Made by a program: the position numbers and the translations under genes. The notes beneath the pieces were generated by a model, which was given only the letters and a program-made list of their open reading frames with translations, was not told the origin of the DNA and ran no database searches. A DNA stretch of 64,000 bases. It comes from JAKQIM01 sp029557965 (GTDB lineage Bacteria > Chloroflexota > Anaerolineae > Anaerolineales > UBA4823). The stretch's first letter is position 1. The number at the start of each line of letters is the position of its first letter. Shown one piece after another: positions 8,258-17,181 of this stretch. The DNA lies in contig DAOQUL010000014.1 of the NCBI GenBank assembly GCA_035341015.1, forward strand, positions 1 to 64,000, given 5' to 3'.

Positions 8258-10162
8258 TTACTTTTTAGCTACAACGGGCAGGTAGATGCGCTGGTAAGTG
8301 CCGGGGAGAATGTACTCGTCTGCACCCAGGTCTGGAGTGCCGAAGCGCGGCTCATCGTCGATATCCCAACTGACCGCTGTTTCTACGCCCTTGTCGATGG
8401 CCGCCGATTCGGCCCGGATGTGGTAATCTCCAGCCGCGGGATCGACGAAGGCGGGATCGCCCGGCTCGGCATGCGTGACGAAGAAGGTGCCCGCTCCCCA
8501 GGTGTCGCTGATATTGCCAGACCAGAGGATTCCATCTGCCACTACCACGTTATTGACCTCTTCGCCATGGGCATAGATGCCCACCACATGGCTGACAACG
8601 ATGGTGTTGTGCATTTGCACTTGCGAGCGCTCACCAGAGTTGGAATCCTCGATCACGTACAAACCCACTCCGTCGCCGCCCGTGTTCTCAGCAAGGGTAT
8701 TGTGGATCAATTCGGGCGACCCGCCGTTGACGTAGATGCCGGGGGCGTGGAAGTGGGTTGTATCCCCACCGGTCACATAATTATGGGCGATGATATTGTT
8801 TTGCAGGGTGGGGCTGTCGTTGATGTACACCCCGCCGCCATACCCGCCCCAGTACTGGTTGCCAACGTGAGTAAAGCCAAAAGCGGTGTTATAGCGGATG
8901 ATGTTGCTGTCTAGCAGGATGTTGTCGCCAATAAGGAACATGCCGCCGCCATAACCATGAGAATTGATCGCCGCGTCCTCGCCGGCAAAATTGTATTCGA
9001 TCAGGTTGCCCATCACCGTAACCATACCATCTGGACCGGTGTCGATATACAGCCCGGCGCCTTTGCAAGCAGAATATGTATTGGTGTTGTGGTGGATGTG
9101 GTTGTTTTGCAGCAGCACCTCGCCGCCCCATACCGGGTCGATTTTTACCCCCGGGTCATCATCATAGCCTTTGCCGCGGTTGTACCGGATCTCATTGCCA
9201 ATGATGTTCAGGTTGCCATCCCCGATGGACAGGCCACTGCTTGAGCTGCCGTGGATGAGGTTATAAGCAATGCGCCCATTCCCGTTAACGTAAAATCCGC
9301 TGCCCCCCTGGGTATTGCTGATGACATTGCTTTCAACCACCATCTCGGTTTTGAAGGTGTATAGTGCTGTGCCGTCGTCGTTATTTTCTAGCCAACTTTG
9401 GCGCAGGGTCAGGCTGCCCTTTTGAGCACTGATCGCTCCGCCGTGGTTTGATAAGAACTGGTTGTTGGCGGTGATTTGGGTTTCAGCCTCAAACAGGTAG
9501 ACTCCCGCCCCGCCGCCGGCCTCGTTCTCTTCAAATGTGGTACTCGTCATATTCAGGCTGCCGTGTCGCTGGTATAGACCGCCGCCAGAACCGTTGCTGG
9601 GGGCAAAGTTGTTACCAAGCACACATTGCTTAATGATGAGGTTGGATTCGTTCACATATACCCCGCCGCCGGCATCGTAATTCTCAAACATTGAAGGCTG
9701 GTGACCGCCCAGCCCGGTCGAGTCGCCGTAGCTGATGTGCAAGCCCTCTAGGGTGACGGTGATCTGCGTGCTGCTGATGTACACGCCCCGCCCCAGGGTC
9801 ATGGCATTCAGCTCGGTGATATTGGCCTCGGGGTTGGGGGTGTCCCAGTTGCTGGTCAGAAATCCGCCTCGGATGGTGACGCTTTTATCAATGTACAAGG
9901 CTTGCGAAAGCCCGCCCTGGTTGTTGACCCCCATGTAAGTCCCAGCCGCCACGCGGATCTCGTCACCGGGTTGGGCGGCATCTACCGCTTCTTGAATGGT
10001 AGCATAGCAGGGGCTGGCAGCGCCGCAGCCTGTGCTGGCAACGTAATGTGTGGCGGCAAGCGGTTGGGCAGAGGCTGATCCTGCCAACCTGGGCCAGGCT
10101 GCCGCCAGCAGCAGCGCAAAAGCGACCGCGCAACAGATACCTAAGATTCGATTCAATTTCAT
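8258..10162 (-). CDS. Secreted right-handed parallel beta-helix protein
   Basis: About 634 residues. A signal peptide (MKLNRILGICCAVAFALLLA, cleavage probably after A-S-A-Q) is followed by H-Y-V-A-S-T-G-C-G and a T-I-Q-E-A-V-D-A-A-Q-P-G-D segment, the usual opening of pectate-lyase-like DUF1565 folds. Many N-N-x-I/N-x-I ladder repeats with GGGVYVN follow (about residues 90-590). The C-terminus ends RIYLPVVAKK, a tail shared with two other secreted proteins here. No catalytic residues of a known lyase could be identified; a polysaccharide-binding or degrading surface protein is likely. The ATG at 10162 is chosen because GAGGAG sits about eight bases before it; a GTG three codons upstream is less likely. 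Confidence 0.85.
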   Translation of the reverse strand: MKLNRILGICCAVAFALLLAAAWPRLAGSASAQPLAATHYVASTGCGAASPCYATIQEAVDAAQPGDEIRVAAGTYMGVNNQGGLSQALYIDKSVTIRGGFLTSNWDTPNPEANITELNAMTLGRGVYISSTQITVTLEGLHISYGDSTGLGGHQPSMFENYDAGGGVYVNESNLIIKQCVLGNNFAPSNGSGGGLYQRHGSLNMTSTTFEENEAGGGAGVYLFEAETQITANNQFLSNHGGAISAQKGSLTLRQSWLENNDDGTALYTFKTEMVVESNVISNTQGGSGFYVNGNGRIAYNLIHGSSSSGLSIGDGNLNIIGNEIRYNRGKGYDDDPGVKIDPVWGGEVLLQNNHIHHNTNTYSACKGAGLYIDTGPDGMVTVMGNLIEYNFAGEDAAINSHGYGGGMFLIGDNILLDSNIIRYNTAFGFTHVGNQYWGGYGGGVYINDSPTLQNNIIAHNYVTGGDTTHFHAPGIYVNGGSPELIHNTLAENTGGDGVGLYVIEDSNSGERSQVQMHNTIVVSHVVGIYAHGEEVNNVVVADGILWSGNISDTWGAGTFFVTHAEPGDPAFVDPAAGDYHIRAESAAIDKGVETAVSWDIDDEPRFGTPDLGADEYILPGTYQRIYLPVVAKK

Positions 10163-10213
10163 GGTTGACACTCCTCATAAGCACAATGATATGGGTGAAG
10201 AGAAACTCCTTGA

Positions 10214-10231
10214 GCCCGGTTTTGTCCGGGC
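10214..10231. other. GC-rich hairpin in the 5' region of the beta-helix gene
   Basis: GCCCGG and CCGGGC flank a six-base loop (TTTTGT on plus). It lies about 50 bases upstream of the beta-helix start, on that gene's likely leader. No riboswitch class was recognised. The rest of 10163-10433 shows nothing definite apart from a TACGAT hexamer at 10421 before the next gene. Confidence 0.35.
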
Positions 10232-10433
10232 AACTTTATTGGCCTTTTCAGCGGTATATTTTCTTGCTGGGGTGATGTCGATGGCGTTGGCAACCGCAAC
10301 GCAGAATATCCTCTTTCATTGTATAGAAGATCATCCTGTTTGTAAAGTATCTCTTCTTGCCTCTCGGAAAGAACCCTGGCCTGGCAAGGCGGCAAGAAGC
10401 TGACCCAGGCCAATTTGTGGTACGATATATCTT

Positions 10434-11432
10434 ATGATCAAACATTACGTCCCCCTGCTTCTTATCCTCAGTATCCTGCTGCTGGGCCTGGCGGCCTGCA
10501 CAGCCAAGGATGAGCCGGCTGTGGTGGTGTATACCTCGGTCGATCAACCTTTTGCCGAGCCGATCTTGACCGCCTTTGAGCAGAAGACCGGCGTTCGCGT
10601 CCTGGCAGTCTACGATACCGAAGCCGCCAAGACCACCGGCCTGGTCAGCCGCCTGTCGGCCGAGCGCGATCATCCACAGGCCGACGTGTTTTGGAGCTCA
10701 GAGATCGCCCAAACGCTCTGGCTGCAAGACCACGGCTTGTTGGCTGTTTATCAATCGCCGGTTGCAGATGATATCCCGGCTGGCTTCCGCGATCCGCAGG
10801 GGTATTGGACCGGGTTAGGTTACCGGACGCGCGTGATCATCGTTAATACCGAGCGCGTAGCGCCCGAAGACTATCCCCAAACCCTGGCTGACCTGCTCGA
10901 CCCGAAGTGGGGCCCTGGCGAGGTGGGCCTGGCGAACCCGCTCTTTGGCACCACGGCTACCCATGCCGCCGCCCTGTATGCAAGCTGGGGAGCTCAGCCG
11001 GCCCTGGATTATTTTCAACAGCTTGAGGCCCAGGGGGTGCGCATCGTAGATGGCAACTCGGTGGTGCGCGATATGGTCGCCAGCGGCGACCTGAAGCTTG
11101 GCCTGACCGACACCGATGATGCCGATGCTGCCGTCCAGGCTGGCAAGCCTGTGATCGTTATCTTCCCCGATCAAGATGGGGCCGGCACCCTGGCGATCCC
11201 CAATACGGTGGCGCTGGTTGCCGGTGGGCCAAACCTGGCCCAGGGCCAGGCACTGATCGACTACCTGCTGAGCGCAGAGGTTGAGACGCAGTTGATCCGC
11301 GATGGCTTTTTGCATGGTTCGCTGCGCGACTCGGCATCTGCAGGGCCGGTGTTGATGGCTGTGGATTGGCGGGCGGTGGCAGAGCAAATGGAAGCCGCCA
11401 AGCGCGATCTGCAAGACCTTTTCTTGCGATGA
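10434..11432 (+). CDS. Iron-type ABC transporter substrate-binding lipoprotein
   Basis: A 332-residue lipoprotein: signal sequence ending in lipobox LLGLAAC, then VVVYTSVDQPFAEPILTAFE, the start of family 1 extracellular solute-binding proteins of the Fe(III) type (FbpA/AfuA/FutA). The segments HPQADVFWSSE, YRTRVIIVNTERV and GPGEVGLANPLFGTT fit that family, where tyrosines bind ferric iron. First gene of a three-gene importer operon; its TGA overlaps the next ATG (ATGA). The ATG lies seven bases after a TACGAT hexamer, suggesting a leaderless transcript. Iron is the most likely substrate, but 2-aminoethylphosphonate or sugar-phosphate binders share the fold. Confidence 0.85.
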   Translation: MIKHYVPLLLILSILLLGLAACTAKDEPAVVVYTSVDQPFAEPILTAFEQKTGVRVLAVYDTEAAKTTGLVSRLSAERDHPQADVFWSSEIAQTLWLQDHGLLAVYQSPVADDIPAGFRDPQGYWTGLGYRTRVIIVNTERVAPEDYPQTLADLLDPKWGPGEVGLANPLFGTTATHAAALYASWGAQPALDYFQQLEAQGVRIVDGNSVVRDMVASGDLKLGLTDTDDADAAVQAGKPVIVIFPDQDGAGTLAIPNTVALVAGGPNLAQGQALIDYLLSAEVETQLIRDGFLHGSLRDSASAGPVLMAVDWRAVAEQMEAAKRDLQDLFLR

Positions 11433-13051
11433 AGTCTTCTCCTAGGGGCATCCATTCCTCCATCGGGCAGGGGCTTGGGCTGGCGGCTTACCTGCTGGTG
11501 ACGCTTGGGCCGGCGGCCTGGTTGGGATGGGCCCTGCTGGAAACAGTTGTTGGGGGATGGGGGAATAGCGCCGCCCCGGTTCTGCAAGCCGAGGGCGTTG
11601 GGTTGAACAGCCGTACCTGGGGGCTTTTGGGGCACAGCCTGGGGTTGGCGGCGCTGGTCACGGCTGGCAGCCTGCTCTTGGGGCTGGGCGCGGCGGTGTG
11701 GATTGTGACCCGCCCGCCCTGGTTAGGCCGCCTGACGCGCAAGCTTTACCTGGTTCCCTTTATCATTCCTGGTTATATCTACGCCCTGACGTGGTTGAGC
11801 CTTTTCAGCCGTTCGAGCCTGCTGGCCCAGGGGGTAGAGCGCTTATTTGGGCAGGCCCCCTCTGCCTATGGGCTGCCCGGTGCGGTGTTGATCCTGGCGC
11901 TGATCTACGCGCCGCTGGTGACCCTGGTGATGTTGGCGGCTTTGGATGCCAGCGAACCAGAGTTGGTGGAGCAGGCCCTGCTGATGGGTCCGGCTGGGCG
12001 AGCCTGGCGCGGCGTGATCCTGCCGCTCAGCCGGCCTGGCGCAGTGGCGGCGGCAGGGCTGGTCTTTGCGCTGGCGCTGGTGGAATACGGCGTGCCGGCT
12101 TTGCTGGAATTCAATGTTTATCCAATGGAAATCTATGCTGAGTTCAGCCAGAGCGGCGACCCACTGCGGGCCTTGTTGTTGGCCTTGCCCGTGCTGATCA
12201 GCGCGGCGCTGTTGGTCGGTGCCGCCCAGTGGCTGCTGCAGCGTACGCCGCTTTCGAGCCGCCCACAGGGCGCGGCCTGGTTAAGCAACCTGCCTTTACC
12301 CGGTTTTGAGCGCACCCTGGCCTGGTTTTCGGCGCTCAGCCTGGCGGCGGCCTGCCTGCTGCCCATCCTGGTGTTGGTCATCCAGGCCGGCAGCCTTTCG
12401 GTGGTGTGGAGCGCGGCCAGCCAGGCCCAGCATGACCTGCTGACCACGCTGCTTTTGGCGCTTAGCGCGGCTTTGGGGGCGGTTCTGGTGGCCTTCATCC
12501 CTGCCCAACGCCTAGCTGCATCGGATGCAGCATCCCCCTGGCTGTGGGCGCTCTTGCTGGTGCCGCTGGCTGTGCCTGCGCCGCTGGTGGGGATCGGGCT
12601 GGTTGACCTGGCAAACCATTTGCCGGGCCGCAGCCTGGGCTGGTTTTTCATGTGGGCCGCTCACGTGGGGCGTTTTGCGCCGTTGGCCCTGATCGCATTG
12701 GTGGCCCAGTTCCGCCGCCGCGAGCCTCTTTTGCACGAGCTGGCACAACTTTACCCGGTGGGTTGGCTGCGGCGTTTGTGGCAGATCGACCTGCCGCTGA
12801 TGGCGGGCGGGCTGAGCGCGGCGCTGGTGGTTGTCTTTGCCCTGTCGTTGGGAGAGATCGGCGCCACCCTGCTGGTCATCCCCCCCGGCCTGGGCACGGC
12901 TGCCCTGCGCCTGTACAATTTGTTGCACTACGGTGCGCCTGCCAGCACGGCCGGGCTGGCTTTGAGCTTGCTGTTCATCATATTGGCAGTTGGGGGTTTG
13001 TGGGCTGGATTTTATGAACGAGGAGTGCGGCGCTTTGGGCAAATTGATTGA
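11429..13051 (+). CDS. Iron-type ABC transporter permease (fused double domain)
   Basis: A 540-residue polytopic membrane protein from the ATG that overlaps the upstream stop. It is a duplicated binding-protein-dependent permease with two EAA-like loops, one at EQALLMGPAGRAWRGVILPL and one at YPVGWLRRLWQIDLPLMAGG; both contain the conserved Gly and are followed by the conserved leucines. This FbpB/SfuB architecture of about twelve helices is usual for ferric-iron importers. Located between its binding protein and ATPase genes. Confidence 0.9.
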   Translation: MKSSPRGIHSSIGQGLGLAAYLLVTLGPAAWLGWALLETVVGGWGNSAAPVLQAEGVGLNSRTWGLLGHSLGLAALVTAGSLLLGLGAAVWIVTRPPWLGRLTRKLYLVPFIIPGYIYALTWLSLFSRSSLLAQGVERLFGQAPSAYGLPGAVLILALIYAPLVTLVMLAALDASEPELVEQALLMGPAGRAWRGVILPLSRPGAVAAAGLVFALALVEYGVPALLEFNVYPMEIYAEFSQSGDPLRALLLALPVLISAALLVGAAQWLLQRTPLSSRPQGAAWLSNLPLPGFERTLAWFSALSLAAACLLPILVLVIQAGSLSVVWSAASQAQHDLLTTLLLALSAALGAVLVAFIPAQRLAASDAASPWLWALLLVPLAVPAPLVGIGLVDLANHLPGRSLGWFFMWAAHVGRFAPLALIALVAQFRRREPLLHELAQLYPVGWLRRLWQIDLPLMAGGLSAALVVVFALSLGEIGATLLVIPPGLGTAALRLYNLLHYGAPASTAGLALSLLFIILAVGGLWAGFYERGVRRFGQID

Positions 13052-13673
13052 GGTGCAGCAGGTCGGCAAACGCTTCGGTGCGGTGCAGGCGCTGGAAGGC
13101 ATCTCGTTCAGCGTGCCGGGCGGCGGATCCCTGGCATTGAGAGGCCCTTCAGGCAGCGGGAAGACCACCCTCTTGCGCCTGATCTGCGGCTTGGAAGAAC
13201 CCGACCGCGGCCAGGTTGCCCTGGATGGGCAGGTGGTCAGCCAGCCGGGCCGCCTGGCACCGCCCTGGCAGCGCGGCATTGGCGCCGTCTTTCAGAAGCC
13301 GGCCTTGTGGCCTCACCTGACCGTCCGCCAGAACGCAGCCTTTGGGCTGACCGGCTGGGGAAAGCAACAGGCTGCGGCCCGCCTGGATGAGTTGTTGGAT
13401 GCGGTGGATCTTTCGAAATTGGCTGAGCGCTACCCCTACCAGCTTTCTGGCGGAGAGGCCCAGCGTGCCGCACTGCTGCGCGCCCTGGCGCCGCGCCCGC
13501 CCATCTTGCTGTTGGATGAGCCGTTTGCCAACCTGGACCCCGCCCTGCGCACCTCGATGTTGGCCTTTGTTCAACAGACTCAGCAGGCTGAGGGCGCTAC
13601 GCTGATCTTGGTAGCACATGATGACGAAAGTGCAGCCATTTGCACGCAAGTGCTGTATTTGGAGAAGCGCTAA
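13014..13673 (+). CDS. Iron-type ABC transporter ATP-binding protein
   Basis: About 219 residues with Walker A GPSGSGKTTLLRLICG, Q-loop VFQKPALWPH, signature LSGGEAQRAALLRAL, Walker B ILLLDEPFANLD and the switch His in LVAHDDES. It energises the importer encoded just upstream. At about 220 residues it lacks the extra C-terminal regulatory domain present in many FbpC proteins. The ATG at 13014 overlaps the permease gene by 38 bases; a TTG at 13035, nine bases after GAGGAG, is an equally plausible start. It overlaps the convergent gene by four bases at 13670-13673. Confidence 0.9.
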   Translation: MNEECGALGKLIEVQQVGKRFGAVQALEGISFSVPGGGSLALRGPSGSGKTTLLRLICGLEEPDRGQVALDGQVVSQPGRLAPPWQRGIGAVFQKPALWPHLTVRQNAAFGLTGWGKQQAAARLDELLDAVDLSKLAERYPYQLSGGEAQRAALLRALAPRPPILLLDEPFANLDPALRTSMLAFVQQTQQAEGATLILVAHDDESAAICTQVLYLEKR

Positions 13674-14668
13674 GGCCGGGCGTAGGGCGCAATACTTGTC
13701 AGGCCGTCGCGCGTGGCAACCCAGGCGGCGCCATCGGCGTCAAAGAGGATGGCCTTGATCTCGTCGTGCGAGAGGCCGTCTTGGGTGGTGTACACCTCGA
13801 ATACGTTGCTGTGTAAGACTGCCAAGCCGTCATATTCGGAACCAAACCACAAGCCCCCATCTGGGGCCAGCGCCAGCGAGCGCACTTTTTCGCCCGCCAG
13901 GCCGTTTTCCAGGGTCACCAGCCGCGCAATCTGCCAGCTTCCACCGGCAGATTGCACCAGCTCAGCCGCTCCGCCGCGGTCATTTAAGCCGCTGCCGGCC
14001 CAAACCTGCTCCGCTGAAACGGCCACCAGCGAAGTGATGTTGTTGTGGGGCAGGCCGTTGTGAATGCTGAAGTACTGCCAGTCACCACCGGCAGAGCGGT
14101 AGCTCAGCCCGCCGCGCGGCGCCACGTAAGAGCCAAACCACATCCCGCCATCGGGCAGGGGCAAGATCACGTTGACCATATCATCCAGCAGGCCGCCGGC
14201 CAGGGTCAGCGTTTGCCAACCGCCCTGTGTTTGTACTGCTGCGCCGCCCCAGGTGCCCACCCACAAACGCCCGGCTGCATCCAATGCCAGGGCGTTCACG
14301 CGTTCATCCGGCAGCCCTTCGGCTTCGCTGTAAGTTTGCCAGTTCCCGGGCCCCTGGTAGCAGGTGAGGCCCTGGTTATGCCCAATCCACAGCCTGCCAT
14401 CTGCATCCACCAGCAGGGCGCGCACGTATTCCAGCGGTGGGTCAAAAGGGATCTGCTGCACCAACGTGCCGGTGCGGCGGTCTAACTGGTAAACCCCTTC
14501 CACCCCGCCTGCCCACAGGGTATTGCCTTGCTCAGCCAGGGCAAAGATGTCTTGCGGCGGGCGGATCACCTGCCAGCCAGGCCGGGCCGCTGGTGTTGGC
14601 GCTGCGGGAGGGTGGCTTAACAAGAAAAGGCCAGTGAGGAGGAGTATCCCACTGGCCCCTAAGATCAA
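13670..14668 (-). CDS. Membrane-anchored beta-propeller (Reg_prop-like) protein
   Basis: An N-terminal hydrophobic segment (ILGASGILLLTGLFLLSH) is followed by repeats of the two-component-regulator propeller type: LWAGGVEGVYQLDRRTG, LWIGHNQGLTCY, LWVGTWGGAAVQ, MWFGSYV, LWFGSEYDGLAVL, AWVATRDGLTSI, about seven blades. Such propellers are usually the sensor part of hybrid kinases, but no kinase domain follows, so this is an exported sensor or scaffold by itself. Last gene of a three-gene minus-strand operon. The start is unclear: the first standard start is TTG at 14668, about 34 bases after a strong GAGGAGG; in-frame codons closer to it (ACG, CTT) would add L-T-A-R-R-A-T-A-F. Confidence 0.75.
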   Translation of the reverse strand: MILGASGILLLTGLFLLSHPPAAPTPAARPGWQVIRPPQDIFALAEQGNTLWAGGVEGVYQLDRRTGTLVQQIPFDPPLEYVRALLVDADGRLWIGHNQGLTCYQGPGNWQTYSEAEGLPDERVNALALDAAGRLWVGTWGGAAVQTQGGWQTLTLAGGLLDDMVNVILPLPDGGMWFGSYVAPRGGLSYRSAGGDWQYFSIHNGLPHNNITSLVAVSAEQVWAGSGLNDRGGAAELVQSAGGSWQIARLVTLENGLAGEKVRSLALAPDGGLWFGSEYDGLAVLHSNVFEVYTTQDGLSHDEIKAILFDADGAAWVATRDGLTSIAPYARP

Positions 14669-14705
14669 GAAAGCGGTGGCTCGCCGTGCCGTAAGCCTTG
14701 CCTCC

Positions 14706-15158
14706 TCAGGCCGGTAAGGCCATGAACTGGGCTGCGGAGAGCCAATCGGTGGCGCGCGGCGTCCATACCACGATGGTCATGGGCAGCTTGCCGGTTTTCA
14801 GCCAGGTGCGCAGGTATTCGATGCGCACCGGCCCTTGCAGGGCAGGGCCTTGTTGGTAAACGCACCACCCGGCTACAGGACCAGGCTGGGGAAGCCTTTT
14901 CATGCCTGCAATACCTCCCTGGGCGAACAAGATAGCCTGGTTCATGCCGCAGCCGGTATAGGTCCAGGTCTGGTGCAGGCGGTCGTACAACAGCCAATGC
15001 TGTTCGTTGGGGTGCAAAAAGGCTTTGCGCCGGCCCAACTGGATGGTCCAATCGTCCATGTTGCCGAAAGCCTGCTGGGGTGTTAGCTGGCGGTTTTGCA
15101 CCTGGGCCGTGCGCTGTGCAAGTTGGTATTCAAGCTCTGCTTGTGAGTGTGCTGGCAT
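14706..15158 (-). CDS. Hypothetical protein sharing a small N-terminal domain with its neighbour
   Basis: A 150-residue soluble protein, unrecognised as a whole. The N-terminus (Q-L-A-Q-R-T-A-Q-V-Q-N-R-Q-L-T-P-Q-Q-A-F, then D-D-W-T-I-Q-L, then H-W-L-L-Y-D-R-L-H-Q-T-W) parallels the start of the next protein upstream in the operon (L-Y-Q-Q-Y-V-Q-R-Q-I-S-P-Q-A-F, W-W-Q-M-D, W-L-R-W-D-G). This looks like a shared helical-plus-beta module that senses or binds something. The middle has a lone Cys-Gly and a short Gly-rich turn. It is 11 bases downstream of the large membrane protein gene and the SD is GGAG. The role is unknown. Confidence 0.65.
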   Translation of the reverse strand: MPAHSQAELEYQLAQRTAQVQNRQLTPQQAFGNMDDWTIQLGRRKAFLHPNEQHWLLYDRLHQTWTYTGCGMNQAILFAQGGIAGMKRLPQPGPVAGWCVYQQGPALQGPVRIEYLRTWLKTGKLPMTIVVWTPRATDWLSAAQFMALPA

Positions 15159-15169
15159 ATGGATGCTCC

Positions 15170-17035
15170 TTAGCGCTCAACCCGTTCTGTGAACTCATTT
15201 TTGCCCAGGTAATTTTCCCAGATCTGGCGCGCCTCACTCCAGGGACGCATAATGGGCGGCGCGTTGGATGTGGTGACGGTTGAGTTGTGCTGGTGGAAAT
15301 CCACTGCCCATTCAGAGCCATCCGGCATGGTCACCTTGATCAGGTTATGGTTTTCGGTATTGATCGCATCTACACCGTTCCAAAAGCCCGAGGCGTTGCT
15401 AGATTTCTCTTCGAAGACAATGCTCTGCACCTTGGCGCCGGGGAAATTTTGCTCCACCAGGTTCTTGACCGGGCCAAAAGTTTTATCCACGTAATCGCCG
15501 CAGGTCATGCCTTGGGCACCGGTCCAGCGCCCGGCGGTTTCATCCCAGATAATGCCGCCCAGGTTGTATAGGCCCTGGAAGACAAGTATAGGATCGCCCT
15601 GCAAGAAGTTGCGTACGTAGATGCCCTGGTTGCGCAAGTCTTGATTGAGGGCCGTCAGGCCGGTGTTCAGGTTGGCTAAATTTTGTGCAGTAGCCAGAGC
15701 GGCGGCCAGGTCTGCCGGTTTGATATTGGCCAGCCCGCCCAGGGTTTGGCCCAGCACTGCCGACAGCCAACCGAGTATGGCCGCCGCCGCCGCTGGCGGC
15801 AGGCCTTGCAGAATGGCCTGCACTGCGCCCTGGCTGGTAAGCCAGCTTTGTAGGGTGCCGCCAGCCTCTTCCCAGCCGCCATCGTCTGCCAGGGCAGGGG
15901 TGACGGCAGCAAAAAAGATCAGCAAGAAGACCATCATCAGCGTTCCGGCGCGCGGCCGCAGGATCATCATCGCTACAGTTGCGCCCATCAGGGCCAGCAA
16001 GACCAATGCCCCGCCTACGCCGCACCAGGGCACCCAGGGCATGACCGTGGCCCCAAGAAAGCCCAATACCAACCCGACCACTGCCGGGGCAATCCAGGCC
16101 GGGTTGAAAGGCCGTTTGACGCCGCCCGTCAGCCGCTGAACATCGTTCCATGCCAGGCGCGAGACCAGGCCCGGCAGGCTGTTGGCCTGGGCCGTCAATT
16201 CGACCAGGCCAAAAACGGCCAAGAGCAAAGCAACCAGGCGGTTATTAATGATCGTGCCGATGATCAGGGTCAGTGCGGCATTGCCGCACACCAGGGCCAG
16301 GGATTTCAGGCGCAGTTCTTTGAAAGAGGTGAACAGCCAACCGGGGGTGGCGGCGGCGGTTTTCACCGCCTGCGAGAACCCAAGCTGCCAGATGCGCCCG
16401 GCGATCATCGAGAGCAGGCCAAAAAACAGGCCCCAGAACAAGGTGCCATTGGCCATTTTCCCTTGCAAGGCCAGCACCGCATCCAACACCCAACTGGTGC
16501 CCCCGGCAAAGCCGCCGTTGGGGCCGATCAGCAAGATGGTGTGCAGCACCCAAACAAAGAGCAGGGTGACGATCGCCATGAGCAGCTTGGTGAAAAAGCC
16601 CTTGAACATGCCGCCCAAGATCAGCTTTAGCAGATCCAGAAGGCTTTCCGGCGGCTTGGCCTGGGCTTTAGCCGGGCGATTTGCCAGGCGCTTGGCCGGG
16701 CGGGCTGCCGGGTGCATGGCGGCCAGATAGGGTGACGCTGGCTGGGCTTGGGGCGGGGCTGCTGGGTAGGCTGGGGCAGCCGGGTAAGGTTGAGCCGGCG
16801 GCTGATAGGGCGCCCCTGGCTGAGCAGCAAGAGGCTGGCGCGGTGGTACGGCTGGCAGCCAGCCGCGGCCATCCCAGCGCAGCCATGCGCCGTTTTGATC
16901 CATCTGCCACCAGGCGCCATCTGGGCCGACCAGGCGCAGTTGGCTCACCGCTTGGGCAAATGCTTGCGGTGAGATCTGCCGTTGCACATATTGCTGGTAA
17001 AGCTGGGAAAAACGGGCTTCCATGTTCTCAAACAT
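15170..17035 (-). CDS. Polytopic membrane protein with a Cys-His-Asp peptidase-like C-terminal domain
   Basis: About 621 residues. Residues 1-66 form the small W-rich domain shared with the downstream protein; 67-130 are Pro/Ala-rich; several transmembrane helices run from about 145 to 390, including WLFTSFKELRLKSLALVCGN. A last Ala-rich hydrophobic stretch follows, then an extracytoplasmic tail. In the tail, Cys512 (GMTCGDYVDKTFG), His563 (N-T-E-N-H-N-L-I-K-V) and Asp579 (EWAVDFHQH) have the order, spacing and surroundings of a papain-like or transglutaminase-like triad, so a cysteine peptidase-like activity is inferred. ATG at 17035 is chosen because AGGAGG is eight bases upstream; ATGs at 17062 and 17092 lack this. 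Confidence 0.7.
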   Translation of the reverse strand: MFENMEARFSQLYQQYVQRQISPQAFAQAVSQLRLVGPDGAWWQMDQNGAWLRWDGRGWLPAVPPRQPLAAQPGAPYQPPAQPYPAAPAYPAAPPQAQPASPYLAAMHPAARPAKRLANRPAKAQAKPPESLLDLLKLILGGMFKGFFTKLLMAIVTLLFVWVLHTILLIGPNGGFAGGTSWVLDAVLALQGKMANGTLFWGLFFGLLSMIAGRIWQLGFSQAVKTAAATPGWLFTSFKELRLKSLALVCGNAALTLIIGTIINNRLVALLLAVFGLVELTAQANSLPGLVSRLAWNDVQRLTGGVKRPFNPAWIAPAVVGLVLGFLGATVMPWVPWCGVGGALVLLALMGATVAMMILRPRAGTLMMVFLLIFFAAVTPALADDGGWEEAGGTLQSWLTSQGAVQAILQGLPPAAAAAILGWLSAVLGQTLGGLANIKPADLAAALATAQNLANLNTGLTALNQDLRNQGIYVRNFLQGDPILVFQGLYNLGGIIWDETAGRWTGAQGMTCGDYVDKTFGPVKNLVEQNFPGAKVQSIVFEEKSSNASGFWNGVDAINTENHNLIKVTMPDGSEWAVDFHQHNSTVTTSNAPPIMRPWSEARQIWENYLGKNEFTERVER

Positions 17036-17132
17036 CGCAGGGCCCTCCTGTATGCTACTCATTAGCTTACCAGAAAAATGCCTCTTTGTCACGCCCTTTT
17101 GGGCGCGCCTGGTAGGGTTTTAATAAGAATGG

Positions 17133-17181
17133 GATTCGGGGTATGAACGGGCGGCAAGGCCGCCCGTTCATACCCTGAATC
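17133..17181. terminator. Long inverted repeat downstream of the aldo/keto reductase
   Basis: A 17-bp perfect stem (GGGTATGAACGGGCGGC, 17139-17155, complement at 17159-17175) with a three-base loop, extended by GATTC/GAATC at the base. It directly follows the stop of the reductase gene on the minus strand. There is no T-run, so it may stop transcription poorly or act as a spacer. The outer part matches the hairpin at 8206-8244. Confidence 0.6.
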
